A stretch of DNA of 64,000 bases from Candidatus Manganitrophus noduliformans (GCF_012184425.1 NZ_VTOW01000001.1:1116001-1180000); one strand, 5' to 3'. Numbered from the stretch's first letter, positions 55,079-64,000 are shown. Numbers and translations are program-made. Notes: a model not told the origin generated them from the sequence alone.

Positions 55079-55801
55079 ATGGCAGAGAATGGGGACAAAG
55101 CCTCCACTGCAAAATGGTTGATACTCGGCCTCTTTATCCTGGGCATTGGAGCCTTTTTTTATCTCGATCTCGGGAAATTTCTCACGCTGAACGCGCTGAA
55201 AGAAAACAGAGACGCGCTTCAAAGCTATACCGAGTCTCATTATCTATCCACCGTGATCTTTTTTATTCTGATCTATTGCATCCAGACGGCCCTTTCACTT
55301 CCGGGGGCGACGATTCTCACGCTCGCCGCCGGACTCCTCTTCGGCACCCTGTTGGGGACTTTGTATGTGAATTTGGCCGCCACATCGGGGGCGACGCTGG
55401 CCTTCCTGGCGGCCCGATATCTGTTTAGGGACCTGGTGGAACGAAAATTTGGAAAGCGGCTGGAGCCGATTCATGAGGGAATCCGTCAAAATGCCTTTTA
55501 CTATCTTCTGACGCTCCGATTGATTCCTCTTTTTCCGTTCTTCCTGATCAATTTGGCTTCGGGTTTGACGCGAATGAGTTTGAGGACGTATGTGATTGCG
55601 ACGGCCATCGGGATTGTTCCGGGGAGTTTTGTCTATGCCAATGCGGGAAGACAGCTTGGAACGATCGATTCGTTAAACGAAATCGGCTCGCCCAGGGTCA
55701 TCGGCGCCTTTGTCCTCCTGGGACTCTTGGCGTTGTTGCCGGTCGTCTACAAAAAATGGAGCGGGAAGGCCGTAGCGGAGGCGCCTGAAAACGAAAAATA
55801 G
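55079..55801 (+). CDS. Second VTT-domain membrane protein
   Basis: A 240-residue inner-membrane protein of the same family as its upstream neighbour. Core marks: 'SLPGATILTLAAGLLFGTLL', 'AARYLFRDLVERKFGKRLEP', 'LRLIPLFPFFLINLASGLTR'. An upstream in-frame ATG at 54926 would add 51 charged residues, but AGGGGG lies just before 55079, so that start is preferred. The two VTT genes are likely a tandem duplication followed by divergence. Confidence 0.85.
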   Translation: MAENGDKASTAKWLILGLFILGIGAFFYLDLGKFLTLNALKENRDALQSYTESHYLSTVIFFILIYCIQTALSLPGATILTLAAGLLFGTLLGTLYVNLAATSGATLAFLAARYLFRDLVERKFGKRLEPIHEGIRQNAFYYLLTLRLIPLFPFFLINLASGLTRMSLRTYVIATAIGIVPGSFVYANAGRQLGTIDSLNEIGSPRVIGAFVLLGLLALLPVVYKKWSGKAVAEAPENEK

Positions 55802-55864
55802 GAGAAAGCCCTGGGGGTGGCGATGAATGGAATGGAAAGTGAAGCCTAACGGAAAAGGAGGGAG

Positions 55865-56713
55865 ATGAAGCGATATCACCGGGTGGTCATTGGGACGGGA
55901 AGCGGCGAATTTACCGCGCTGATCTCTCTGATCTCTCTCTTTTACCGAAAATGGAAAGGGGCCGGAGGGGCCCTGCCGGTTTGGATCGCGCTCTTTCTCG
56001 GCCTCTCGCTTTTGCAGGCGCCGGCGCTGACCGCGGGCGCAGACGAGGCGTTGCGGCTCATCGGCGACCGTCGCGGAGAGAATGACTGGCCGGAGGCATG
56101 GCGGGCGTTAACCTTTCAGAAGGTCCCGGCGCACACGGAGTATACCCTGCTTCACGAGGAGGGACGACCGGTCATCCGGGCCGTCAGCCGAAACGCGGCG
56201 TCGGGCCTCTACCGGCCGCTCGATCGTGACCCGAAAGTCTTCTCGGTCCTCTCCTGGTGTTGGAAGATCGACCGGATCATCTCAAACGGGGATGAGACCA
56301 GAAAGGAAGGAGACGACTACGCCGCGCGGATCTATGTGACGTTCAAGTACGATCCGGACAGAGCCACCTTTTGGGAGAAAGCGAAATTCGGCCTCATCAA
56401 AGCGGTCTACGGCGAATACCCGCCGAAAGGGGCGATCAACTATATCTGGGCCAACCGTCTTCCCAAGGGGAGGACGATTCCGAACGCCTACACCGACCGG
56501 GCGCAGATGGTTGCCGTGCAAAGCGGAGAGGAGAAGGTCGGAGAGTGGCTTTGCGAGGAGCGGAACCTCTACAGCGATTATCAACGGCTTTTCGGGGAAA
56601 AACCGCCGGCCATTTCGGGCGTGGCGGTGATGACCGACACCGACAATACCGGAGAGGAAGCGGTCGCGTATTATTCCGATATCGTTCTTCGGACGGCGGG
56701 AGGAGGAAAGTGA
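55865..56713 (+). CDS. DUF3047 exported protein with a chimeric 5' end
   Basis: A 282-residue frame. From about residue 37 it is a DUF3047 protein: its own signal peptide 'LPVWIALFLGLSLLQAPALT', then 'FSVLSWCWKIDRIISNGDET' and 'GDDYAARIYVTFKYD', the usual core. The first 36 residues do not belong: 'MKRYHRVVIGTGSGE' copies the start of the flavin reductase at 58790, and 'LFYRKWKGAGG' copies the end of the VTT proteins. They are remnants of two lost genes joined in frame by deletion. The strong GGAGGGAG site is inherited from the reductase relic. Confidence 0.75.
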   Translation: MKRYHRVVIGTGSGEFTALISLISLFYRKWKGAGGALPVWIALFLGLSLLQAPALTAGADEALRLIGDRRGENDWPEAWRALTFQKVPAHTEYTLLHEEGRPVIRAVSRNAASGLYRPLDRDPKVFSVLSWCWKIDRIISNGDETRKEGDDYAARIYVTFKYDPDRATFWEKAKFGLIKAVYGEYPPKGAINYIWANRLPKGRTIPNAYTDRAQMVAVQSGEEKVGEWLCEERNLYSDYQRLFGEKPPAISGVAVMTDTDNTGEEAVAYYSDIVLRTAGGGK

Positions 56714-56922
56714 CCGCGATGGAATGCGGGGCAGGCATACCCCTTTTCGGTAATCGGGCCGTTTCGGGCTTGACCTTTCCGCTCCTCTTACATGGTTTTG
56801 GAGGAGATCGATCCGCTGCATAAGAAAACGCGATCGTCTCAAAGGCGTTCAACCTTAACCGGTAATGACGAGGCAGATTCACTCACCCCTCTTCAATCTC
56901 GAGGGAAAGCAGGAGTAAAAAA

Positions 56923-57663
56923 ATGGACAGATTCCCCGATTTCGCCTTAGAACAGGGTCAAACGACTGATCTTCTGGAGAGACGACAGAATAGCAGACGG
57001 ATTTCAGATCGGGTAAATCATGTAAGCAGTCGAATCGCATTTTTCCCCGCGAGCTACCTTGTCTATTTTCTAACGACCGCAGCGGTGATCCAGGGGGTCG
57101 TTCTCCTCTCCCGCCGTGTGGATGCCCCTCTCCTTTTCGCTGAGAACGGGCCGGTGGAATGGTTTCAACTCGTGCTGCTGTTTGCCTGCTTTGGCTGCCT
57201 GCAGACCGCCGCATTCCGTATCGAAGAGCGACGCGAGATTTTCCATCTCCTGGCGCTGCTCCCCTTGGCCTCTGCCGTGCGGGAGATGGATGCAAACCTT
57301 GACCGCTATGTATTCGATGGTGCGTGGCAGATCATGGTTGCCATGGCGGCCTTCTATGCGTTCTTCTTCATCCGGCGTCACCGCCGGAGCGTGGCAGCAC
57401 AACTGCAACCGGTTCTCGCATCCGGGCCGTTCGGGTTTCTCTTTGCCGGATTTCTCACCGTCATGGTATTTTCCCGGCTCATCGGGCAGCAGCTCTTCTG
57501 GCGGGCGGCGCTTCAAGAGCAATACCTGCGGCTGGTGGGCCGCATCGTCGAAGAAAGTTCCGAATTGTTCGGCTACCTGCTCCTTCTGTTTGGATGTATC
57601 GAAATTTTGAGGTCATCTTTTTCCGACACGGCGATCCGTCGGCCTTTATACCGGGAGGAATGA
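56923..57663 (+). CDS. Integral membrane protein, about six helices
   Basis: A 246-residue inner-membrane protein. A charged N-terminal 40 residues precede about six hydrophobic segments, including 'YLVYFLTTAAVIQGVVLLSR' and 'GFLFAGFLTVMVFSRLIGQQ', with several basic loops. No enzymatic motif is seen and no family is recognised. An AGGAG site precedes the ATG. Neighbouring genes give no firm clue. Confidence 0.65.
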   Translation: MDRFPDFALEQGQTTDLLERRQNSRRISDRVNHVSSRIAFFPASYLVYFLTTAAVIQGVVLLSRRVDAPLLFAENGPVEWFQLVLLFACFGCLQTAAFRIEERREIFHLLALLPLASAVREMDANLDRYVFDGAWQIMVAMAAFYAFFFIRRHRRSVAAQLQPVLASGPFGFLFAGFLTVMVFSRLIGQQLFWRAALQEQYLRLVGRIVEESSELFGYLLLLFGCIEILRSSFSDTAIRRPLYREE

Positions 57664-57762
57664 TGACTCTAAAAGGGGGTGTCTTCATTACAATGGGAGA
57701 GGGGGATCGATCAGACCGTATTCGCCGCGGTTTCGCGGCGGCCCTTGAGAGGAGAGCAGACC

Positions 57763-58743
57763 ATGGATGGGATGTGGGGAATCGTTTTGGCGGGAGGTCG
57801 CGGGCGTCGTGTCGAGGAATTCATCCGGGAGCGGTCGGGCCGGTCGTGTCCGAAACAGTTTTTCGCCTTCACCGGTCGGCGGACGATGCTTGAGCATACC
57901 CTCGACCGGATGGAGCGGATGATTCGGGCGGATCGGATCTTCGTTGTCGTCGGCGCGGAACATGCTCCTTATGTAGCGTCTCTTTCGAAAGCCCGACCCG
58001 CTACCCGTTTTTTATTCCAGCCGCGGAATCGAGAGACCCTCCCGGGAGTTCTTCTGCCGCTGGTCCATGTCCTGAACCGGAACCCCGAAGGGAAGGTGGT
58101 GATCTTTCCATCGGATCACTTTGTCTGGGAGGAGACGCGATTCATCGACCCGATCCGGTGGAATGTTCGACTGCTCGATTCTTTTCCGGAGTCGTTGACG
58201 CTTCTCGGCATTCGTCCGGATCTTCCTGAGCCGGAGTACGGATGGATTGAGCCTCGGCGGGTTGTTTGCGAGTCGGACGGTTACAGCGCCCTCTCCGTCG
58301 GATCTTTTCATGAGAAACCGGCGAAGAGGAAAGCGCGCGCCTTGATGAAGCTGGGAGGTCTCTGGAATACCCTCATCTTTGCCGCTCGAGCGGCCACGCT
58401 CTATCGCCTCGCCCGAAGCGCGGCGCCGGAGATGGTCGGCTGCTTTGATCGCCTGATAAATGATATCGGCGGCGCCGGGGAGGGGGCGACCCTTCAGCGG
58501 ATTTACACCGAGATGGCGCCCGCGAATATTTCGAAGGATCTTTTTGAGAAGATCCCCGGCCACCTTCTCGTCACGCCGGTTGAGGAAGTCGGCTGGAGCG
58601 ACTGGGGAAGCCCGGAGCGGATTGTAAGGACCCTGCGGAGGTATGGAAAGGCGCTGCGTCTGAAGGGAGCGGCTGATTCACGGGGGGAGGGGTCCGAAAA
58701 GGACAACTGGGAGAAGATTCAGCAAAGCGGTGCGTCGGTCTGA
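57763..58743 (+). CDS. Mannose-1-phosphate guanylyltransferase-like enzyme
   Basis: A 326-residue nucleotidyltransferase. The N-terminus has the signature 'MWGIVLAGGRGRRVEEF' and 'CPKQFFAFTGRRTMLEHTLD', and the middle shows 'KVVIFPSDHFVWEE', 'PEYGWIEPRR' and 'SFHEKPAK', as in the GDP-mannose synthase family. It makes GDP-mannose from GTP and mannose-1-phosphate for glycans. The isomerase domain of ManC-type proteins is absent, so it is the single-domain form. It starts at 57763 behind GAGAGGAGAG. Confidence 0.8.
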   Translation: MDGMWGIVLAGGRGRRVEEFIRERSGRSCPKQFFAFTGRRTMLEHTLDRMERMIRADRIFVVVGAEHAPYVASLSKARPATRFLFQPRNRETLPGVLLPLVHVLNRNPEGKVVIFPSDHFVWEETRFIDPIRWNVRLLDSFPESLTLLGIRPDLPEPEYGWIEPRRVVCESDGYSALSVGSFHEKPAKRKARALMKLGGLWNTLIFAARAATLYRLARSAAPEMVGCFDRLINDIGGAGEGATLQRIYTEMAPANISKDLFEKIPGHLLVTPVEEVGWSDWGSPERIVRTLRRYGKALRLKGAADSRGEGSEKDNWEKIQQSGASV

Positions 58744-58789
58744 TGGAAATGCCGGTTCAGGAGTTTGGAAGATTTGGAGAAAGGGAGAG

Positions 58790-60187
58790 ATGAAGCGGTA
58801 CGATCTGGTGGTCATTGGGGCCGGAAGCGGCGGTTTCGCGGCGGCCCGCGTCGCGACAGGATACGGGAAAAAAGTGGCCCTGATCGATAAGGGTCCTTTC
58901 GGAGGGCTTTGCATTCTGAAGGGCTGTATGCCCTCCAAAACCCTTCTCCGTTCTTCGGAGTTGGCCCATCTCGCCGGAACCTCCAAGGCGCTGGGGGTGG
59001 CGGTTCACGGGCTTACCCTGGATTATCCTGGGATCATCTCCAGGAAGAATAAAATCATAAAAGGATTCATAGATTATCGATGGGAGGAGGTCCGATCGAA
59101 TCCGCGGATCGCTTTTATCGAAGGAGCTGCGCAATTTCGCTCACCCGGCGAAGTGCAGGTCGGAGCGAAGGTGATTCAGGGTGACCGATTCGTGATTTCG
59201 ACCGGATCGAGCCTCTTCATTCCCCCCATCCCCGGGCTGAGGGAAACCGGCTTCATCACCAGCGACGAGGCGCTGGAGCGGATCGATCTTCCCCGATCTC
59301 TGGCGGTCCTGGGAGGGGGCGCCGTTGCGCTCGAATTGGGACAGCATTTTTCCCGAATGGGGGTGAAGGTCTCGATCTTTGAGAGAAGAAACTCTCTTCT
59401 GAGCCGGGAGGACGGCGACATCGGCTTGGCGCTGGCCGGATACCTCCGTGAAGAGGGAATGGAGGTCTACACCAATGTCGTTTTTGAGCGGATCTCAGCG
59501 GACGGAACTTTAAAACAGGTCGAAGCGCGCGTCGATGGAAGGCCGATCTGTTTCAAAGCGGAAGAGATCCTGGTCGCCACCGGCCGTCAGGCGGCGCTTG
59601 AGAAACTGAATCTGGAAGCGGCGGGGGTCGCCTATACACCGAAGGGGGTGGTCGTGAATGAGGAGATGCGGACTACGGCCTCCTCGATCTTTGCGGCGGG
59701 CGATGCGACGGGAATCTACCCATTGACGCACGTCGCCGTCTATCAAGGGGAGATCGCGGGACACAATGCCTTCTCCCATGTCAAACGCAAGGCCGCCTAC
59801 CGGCTGGTTCCGCAGATCATCTTTACCGATCCGACCTTCGCGAAGGTCGGCATGACGGAAAGAGAGGCGAAGGAGAAGGGGTTGGAGGTGATCGTGGCCG
59901 CTTACCCGTTTGATGATCTCGGAAAGGCGATCTGCACCGGCCAGACGAAAGGATACGTCAAGATGCTGGCCGACGCCGGAAGCGGGGAGATTCTGGGGGT
60001 CCACCTCTTGGGGCCCGAGGGGGCGTCGCTGATTTACGGAATGAATGTCGCGATGCGCTTCCGGGCGACGGTTCATCAACTGCTTGAGATCCCGTATTTT
60101 CATCCGGCCCTCTCGGAAATTTTCACCTATCCGGCGGAAGAGATCGCTCGAAAGTTGTCCCATCCGATTCACAAAGAGGCTGACTGA
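58790..60187 (+). CDS. Pyridine nucleotide-disulfide oxidoreductase (lipoamide-dehydrogenase-like)
   Basis: A 465-residue flavoenzyme. FAD motif 'LVVIGAGSGGFAAARVA', redox Cys pair 'GGLCILKGCMPSKTLLRSS', NAD motif 'LAVLGGGAVALELGQHF', second FAD motif 'SSIFAAGDATGIYPLTHVA', and a dimer-interface 'HPALSEIF' with His. It belongs to the dihydrolipoamide-dehydrogenase / mercuric-reductase group but lacks the HMA and Cys-rich tails of MerA. It is followed immediately by a glutaredoxin gene, so a thiol-reducing pair is plausible. Confidence 0.88.
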   Translation: MKRYDLVVIGAGSGGFAAARVATGYGKKVALIDKGPFGGLCILKGCMPSKTLLRSSELAHLAGTSKALGVAVHGLTLDYPGIISRKNKIIKGFIDYRWEEVRSNPRIAFIEGAAQFRSPGEVQVGAKVIQGDRFVISTGSSLFIPPIPGLRETGFITSDEALERIDLPRSLAVLGGGAVALELGQHFSRMGVKVSIFERRNSLLSREDGDIGLALAGYLREEGMEVYTNVVFERISADGTLKQVEARVDGRPICFKAEEILVATGRQAALEKLNLEAAGVAYTPKGVVVNEEMRTTASSIFAAGDATGIYPLTHVAVYQGEIAGHNAFSHVKRKAAYRLVPQIIFTDPTFAKVGMTEREAKEKGLEVIVAAYPFDDLGKAICTGQTKGYVKMLADAGSGEILGVHLLGPEGASLIYGMNVAMRFRATVHQLLEIPYFHPALSEIFTYPAEEIARKLSHPIHKEAD

Positions 60188-60429
60188 TGCTTGAACTTTA
60201 CCAATTCGAGGAATGTCCCTATTGTCAAATCGTCCGGGCCAGGTTGACCGATTTAGGGATCGACTACCTGATCCGCAATGAACCCCGTGATAAACAGAAG
60301 CGGGAGCGGCTTCAGAGGATCTCCGGCCAAAAAGGAGTTCCGACGCTGGTCGATCCGGAAAGAGGGGTCGTTATCCCGGATGATGACGAGAAGATTATTC
60401 GTTATCTCGAGGAACAGTATCAAAAATAG
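60187..60429 (+). CDS. Glutaredoxin
   Basis: An 80-residue glutaredoxin. 'LYQFEECPYCQIVRARLTDL' carries the CPYC active site, 'KGVPTLVDPERG' the cis-Pro, and 'IPDDDEKIIRYLEE' the C-terminal helix. Glutaredoxins transfer electrons to protein disulfides, usually from glutathione. It overlaps the reductase stop (TGATG), so the two are co-translated and may work as one redox system. Confidence 0.9.
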   Translation: MLELYQFEECPYCQIVRARLTDLGIDYLIRNEPRDKQKRERLQRISGQKGVPTLVDPERGVVIPDDDEKIIRYLEEQYQK

Positions 60430-60447
60430 ACCATGGAGGGAGGAGAG

Positions 60448-62850
60448 ATGGAGATGCTGTTTCGTGGAACGGAGGCCTTCGGCGGGCCGGGGATGCCGCC
60501 CCGGTGGACGCGCAGCGAGAAAGAGGGAATCGGCACGGCGTATCATACGGCGAGCCGGGTTTGGTTCACCCTCTCGCACGGGATTCTCAATGAGGTCTAT
60601 TTCCCCACCGTCGATCTGCCGCAGATTCGGGATATGGAGTTCCTGATCAGCGACGGGGAGAGCTTCTTTCACGAGGAGAAACGGGACCTCGCCACCGAAC
60701 TCTCATATCTCGATGACCATTCGCTCGGCTATCGGATCGTCAAGAGCGATCCGCAGGGACGCTACCGGATCGTCAAGGAGGTGATCGCCGATCCCTATCT
60801 CCCCTGCGTGTTGATCCAGACCGAGCTTCAGGGGGAGGAGGAATTTCTCAAACGGCTCCATCTCTATCTCCTCTTGGCGCCGCATGTGGAAGGGCGCGGG
60901 TGGGGGAACGCCGCCGCCAAGGTGAAAGTGGCCGGCCGGGAGGTCCTGACGGCGTTTCGAAATCAGGTTTATCTGGCGCTGGGGGCGACGGTGCCGTTTC
61001 TCAAAAGTTCTTGCGGTTATGTCGGGGCCAGCGACGGCTGGACCGACCTGCGCGACAATTTCCGGATGGATTGGGAGTTCGACTACGCCCGGGACGGTAA
61101 TGTGGCGCTCATGGGAGAGCTTGATCTCTCCAAGACCCGGACATTCAAGGTCGGCCTCGGATTCGGATTCGGTCTCCACGGCGCCGCAACGACCTTGCTT
61201 CAGTGCCTCTCCAATCCCCACGAGGAGTACCGAAAAAGATTCCAGACGCAGTGGGAGCGGGCCTGCCGCGATATCCTGCCGATGGAGAAGGTGTCGGGAG
61301 ACGACGGGCGTCTCTATCACATCAGCCACAGCCTGCTGATGGCCCATGAAGACAAGACCTACCCGGGAGCGATCATCGCTTCGATGAGCATCCCCTGGGG
61401 AGAAGTCCACGGAGACGACGACGGCCTGGGGGGCTATCACCTGGTCTGGACGCGCGATCTCTGCAACAGCGCCACGGGGCTGCTCGCCGCGGAGAGCATC
61501 GGGACGCCGCTTCGCGCGCTCGTTTATCTGGCGGCCTCGCAGCAGCCGGACGGCGGCTTTCATCAAAACTTCTGGATCGACGGGCAGCCTTACTGGACCG
61601 GGATCCAGCTCGATGAAGTCGCCTTTCCGATCCTCCTCGCATGGCATCTGGAACACCGCGGGGCCTTGCGCGATTTTGATCCCTATCCGATGGTGCTGCG
61701 CGCCGCGCATTATCTGATCCGCCAGGGGCCGGCCACGCCGCAGGAGCGCTGGGAGGAGAACGGCGGCTACTCTCCTTCGACCCTCGCCTCGAATATCGCG
61801 GCGCTGATCTGCGCGGCCGAGTTCGCCCGGAAACGGAACGATCCCGAGACGGCGCGTTTCCTCGAAGAGTACGCCGACTTTCTCGAGTCTCACGTCGATG
61901 CCTGGACCGTGACGACCCAGGGGACCCTCGTGCCGGAGATTCCCCGCCATTTCATCCGAATTCTCCCGGCGGACTGTCAGGATCCGTACCCCTGTGAGGA
62001 TCCCGACACCGGAACCCTGATCCTTCACAATCAGCCACCGGGAGGGGAGTTTGAATTTCCGGCAAAAGAGATCGTCGATGCCGGTTTTTTGGAGCTGGTC
62101 CGCTATGGGATTCGGAAGGGGGGTGATCGGCTCATCGAGGATTCCCTCCGGGTGGTCGATGCGGTGCTGAAAGTGGAGACCGATTTCGGCCCCTGCTGGC
62201 GGCGCTACAATCACGACGGCTACGGACAGCGGCCCGACGGAGGCCCCTACATTGGCTGGGGGAAGGGGCGGGCCTGGCCGCTTCTGACGGGGGAGCGAGC
62301 CCACTACGAGCTGGCGGCCGGCCGGGACATCGGCCCGTTCATCAGGGCGATCGAAGGTTTTGCCTCCAAAGGGGGGATGCTCCCGGAGCAGATCTGGGAT
62401 GAGCCGGACCGGCCCGAATGGGGAATGTCTCAGGGGCGCCCGACCGGTTCGGCCATGCCGCTGATGTGGGCGCATGCGGAATATATCAAGCTGCTCCGCT
62501 CCGCCCGCGATGGATCTGTTTTCGACCGGATTCCCGCAGTGGCGGAGCGTTATCTGGGACGCAAGGGGCGCAAGGATCTGGAGGTTTGGAAGTTCAACCG
62601 GCGCATCCGGGCGGCGAAGGGGGGGAAGACCCTTCGGATCCAGGCGCCGGCCCCCTTTCGTCTCCGCTGGACCCTCGATGAGTGGAAGACCCTCCGCGAC
62701 GCCGATGCGAAGGGGACGGGAGTCGGCATCTATTATGTCGATATCGGGGTCTCGAAGCTCCAGAAAGCGCCGATCCGGTTTACGTTCTACTGGCTGGCAG
62801 AAAACAGATGGGAAGGAAACGATTTTTCTGTAACGGCGCAGGCGGTCTGA
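60448..62850 (+). CDS. GH15-family glucoamylase (glucan 1,4-alpha-glucosidase)
   Basis: An 800-residue enzyme. The N-terminal half is the beta-sandwich typical of bacterial GH15 ('AYHTASRVWFTLSHGILNEV'), and the catalytic (alpha/alpha)6 barrel follows: 'YHLVWTRDLCNSATGLLAAE' and 'WIDGQPYWTGIQLDEVAFPI', with a Glu in the 'PEQIWDEPDRPEWG' loop as the general base. It releases glucose from alpha-1,4-glucans. I chose the ATG at 60448 behind GGAGGAG rather than 60433. No signal peptide is visible, so it likely acts on intracellular glycogen-like polymer. Confidence 0.88.
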   Translation: MEMLFRGTEAFGGPGMPPRWTRSEKEGIGTAYHTASRVWFTLSHGILNEVYFPTVDLPQIRDMEFLISDGESFFHEEKRDLATELSYLDDHSLGYRIVKSDPQGRYRIVKEVIADPYLPCVLIQTELQGEEEFLKRLHLYLLLAPHVEGRGWGNAAAKVKVAGREVLTAFRNQVYLALGATVPFLKSSCGYVGASDGWTDLRDNFRMDWEFDYARDGNVALMGELDLSKTRTFKVGLGFGFGLHGAATTLLQCLSNPHEEYRKRFQTQWERACRDILPMEKVSGDDGRLYHISHSLLMAHEDKTYPGAIIASMSIPWGEVHGDDDGLGGYHLVWTRDLCNSATGLLAAESIGTPLRALVYLAASQQPDGGFHQNFWIDGQPYWTGIQLDEVAFPILLAWHLEHRGALRDFDPYPMVLRAAHYLIRQGPATPQERWEENGGYSPSTLASNIAALICAAEFARKRNDPETARFLEEYADFLESHVDAWTVTTQGTLVPEIPRHFIRILPADCQDPYPCEDPDTGTLILHNQPPGGEFEFPAKEIVDAGFLELVRYGIRKGGDRLIEDSLRVVDAVLKVETDFGPCWRRYNHDGYGQRPDGGPYIGWGKGRAWPLLTGERAHYELAAGRDIGPFIRAIEGFASKGGMLPEQIWDEPDRPEWGMSQGRPTGSAMPLMWAHAEYIKLLRSARDGSVFDRIPAVAERYLGRKGRKDLEVWKFNRRIRAAKGGKTLRIQAPAPFRLRWTLDEWKTLRDADAKGTGVGIYYVDIGVSKLQKAPIRFTFYWLAENRWEGNDFSVTAQAV

Positions 62851-62895
62851 TTAAAATATCTCATAGAGAATGACAATCTCAAACGGAGGGGGCCG

Positions 62896-63213
62896 ATGAA
62901 AAAGGGAATGCTGATTCTGATGGCGGTTTGGATCCTGTCTGGATGCGCGGCGACGGCCCGGCACGGAAAGTCGGTGGGGGGGCCGGTGGAAGGGGAGCCG
63001 GGAGGGTACGTATCGAAGATGTCGGAAGGGACCGATGTCTTCTTTTACCCCGTCACGGAGCCGACGCCCGCCAACGAATTGCTGGCGGAGCTGAAGAAGG
63101 AGAACAACTGTAAGGAACTGGTCAATACGGAGGTCGACTACCGGACGAAGGTCATGTGGTATCTCCTCCACGGCCATCCTCAGGTCAGGGTCTCCGGATA
63201 CTGTATCCGATAG
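62896..63213 (+). CDS. Lipoprotein, function unknown
   Basis: A 105-residue protein with a type II signal peptide: basic start, hydrophobic core, lipobox 'LSGCAATA' with Cys at about residue 17. The mature part is mixed, with 'VSKMSEGTDVFFYPVTEPTP' and a basic tail. No family is recognised. An ACGGAGGGGG site precedes the ATG. It lies between the glucoamylase and the transketolase. Confidence 0.7.
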   Translation: MKKGMLILMAVWILSGCAATARHGKSVGGPVEGEPGGYVSKMSEGTDVFFYPVTEPTPANELLAELKKENNCKELVNTEVDYRTKVMWYLLHGHPQVRVSGYCIR

Positions 63214-63386
63214 GGGCATCCCTGTTTTATTGTTCGGCCGGGGATTGTCCTCACCGAATGAAATTATTTTCCGTTTTGGGCTTCTCTTAAAGTAAAGAAG
63301 CGCAAGGGGGGAGGATTGCGTCGAACCGGATCGGCCAAGTTCCCGCGCGGCAACGAGAGGCTTTACGGACGGCGGAAGGAGAGAAA

Positions 63387-64000
63387 ATGAATCGAACAGA
63401 TCACGATCTGGACCCGCTCTGCGTCAATACCCTCCGATTTCTGGCGGCCGATGCGGTGCAGAAGGCGAACTCGGGCCACCCCGGCACGCCGATGGGACTC
63501 GCCCCGCTCGGCTATCTCCTCTGGACCCGGTTTTTAAAACACAATCCGAGAAACCCGCAGTGGCCCGACCGGGACCGCTTTGTCCTCTCGGCGGGACATG
63601 CCTCCATGCTCCTCTACAGTCTCCTCCACTTGACCGGTTATGACCTGCCGCTGGAAGAGATCCGGCGCTTTCGTCAATGGGGGAGCAAAACGCCGGGCCA
63701 TCCGGAATATGGCCACACCCCCGGGGTGGAGACGACGACCGGTCCGCTCGGGCAGGGGTTTGCCAACGGGGTCGGGATGGCGATGGCCGAGCGCTTCCTG
63801 GCGGCCCGCTTCAACCGCCCCGGCTACGATATCGTCGACCACAACACCTATGTCATCGCCGGCGACGGCGACATGATGGAGGGGATTACCTCAGAGGCGG
63901 CCTCGCTTGCCGGAAATCTCCGGCTGGGGAAACTGATCTGCTTCTACGACGACAACCACATCACGATCGAAGGGAGCACCGACCTCGCCTTCTGCGAGAA
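63387..64000 (+). CDS. tkt: Transketolase, N-terminal part (open at right edge)
   Basis: The first 204 codons of a thiamine-diphosphate-dependent transketolase, cut by the window edge. Family marks: '[20 protein letters not shown]', '[20 protein letters not shown]', '[20 protein letters not shown]', and the ThDP/Mg2+ site '[20 protein letters not shown]', then 'DDNHITIEG'. It moves two-carbon units in the pentose phosphate or Calvin pathway. GGAAGGAGAG precedes the ATG. Its position after glucoamylase suggests linked carbohydrate use. Confidence 0.93.
   Translation, partial: MNRTDHDLDPLCVNTLRFLAADAVQKANSGHPGTPMGLAPLGYLLWTRFLKHNPRNPQWPDRDRFVLSAGHASMLLYSLLHLTGYDLPLEEIRRFRQWGSKTPGHPEYGHTPGVETTTGPLGQGFANGVGMAMAERFLAARFNRPGYDIVDHNTYVIAGDGDMMEGITSEAASLAGNLRLGKLICFYDDNHITIEGSTDLAFCE

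Noticed and set aside
60703-62475. Minus-strand 590-codon frame opposite the glucoamylase
   Set aside because: It is the shadow of a GC-rich gene; its composition is Pro/Arg-rich and no domain is recognised, while the sense strand encodes a clear GH15 enzyme.
1-64000. CRISPR arrays, rRNA or tRNA genes, complete IS elements
   Set aside because: No regularly spaced direct repeats, no cloverleaf or rRNA sequence and no transposase with terminal inverted repeats were recognised on either strand.

Overview
The window reads as a Gram-negative bacterial sequence: lipobox and Sec signal peptides, an outer-membrane-type protein, Shine-Dalgarno-led genes, and GC-rich coding DNA. The phylum cannot be fixed from sequence alone. 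Nitrospirota or a deltaproteobacterial lineage would fit, but this is weak inference.

About 1-41.6 kb is an accessory element, either a plasmid or an integrated plasmid-like element. It opens with a replication-relaxation protein, a secreted nuclease and a T-rich, gene-poor 1.8 kb stretch that holds a candidate small RNA. Next come many small genes, a B12-dependent ribonucleotide reductase and a series of toxin-antitoxin pairs: Xre-RES, AbrB-PIN, RHH-MazF and, further right, Phd-PIN. The replication and repair block follows: an RDF-like protein, a DnaG-like primase, a UvrD-like helicase and a RadC-like JAB protein. After it lies a Ycf46-like AAA+ / DUF1257 / DUF2997 triad, an adenine methyltransferase and a GHKL ATPase.

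At 29-36.5 kb sits a PRTRC cassette: ParB, E, C (ubiquitin-like), F, B (E2-like), A (JAMM peptidase) and ThiF (E1-like). A histone-fold protein is embedded in it. A 1284-residue SF2 helicase-like protein closes the element. Many genes here are separated only by a rho-independent-type hairpin that leaves no room for a promoter before the next ribosome binding site, which suggests readthrough or antitermination control.

About 41.7-53.6 kb is a mercury/metal and redox-stress region. An ArsR-family regulator precedes merF, merT, merB, a MerP-like protein, an AhpD-like protein and merA. A MerR-family unit follows with thiol and heavy-metal-associated proteins, an outer-membrane protein and an NHL-repeat protein. 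This region carries relics: a frameshifted P-type ATPase tail, a broken exported protein, a stray NHL repeat and a Crp tail.

About 53.7-64 kb looks more chromosomal: two VTT-family membrane proteins, a DUF3047 protein with a chimeric 5' end, a mannose-1-phosphate guanylyltransferase-like enzyme, a flavin disulfide reductase, a glutaredoxin, a GH15 glucoamylase, a lipoprotein and the start of transketolase.

The strongest unusual signals are three. The AAA+ ATPase has its Walker B segment before its Walker A segment, plus an in-frame amber codon in its lid. The ubiquitin-like PRTRC protein C has a di-glycine followed by a 70-residue tail, next to a JAMM protease, an E1 and an E2-like protein. 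The third is the recurrent terminator-then-RBS punctuation.
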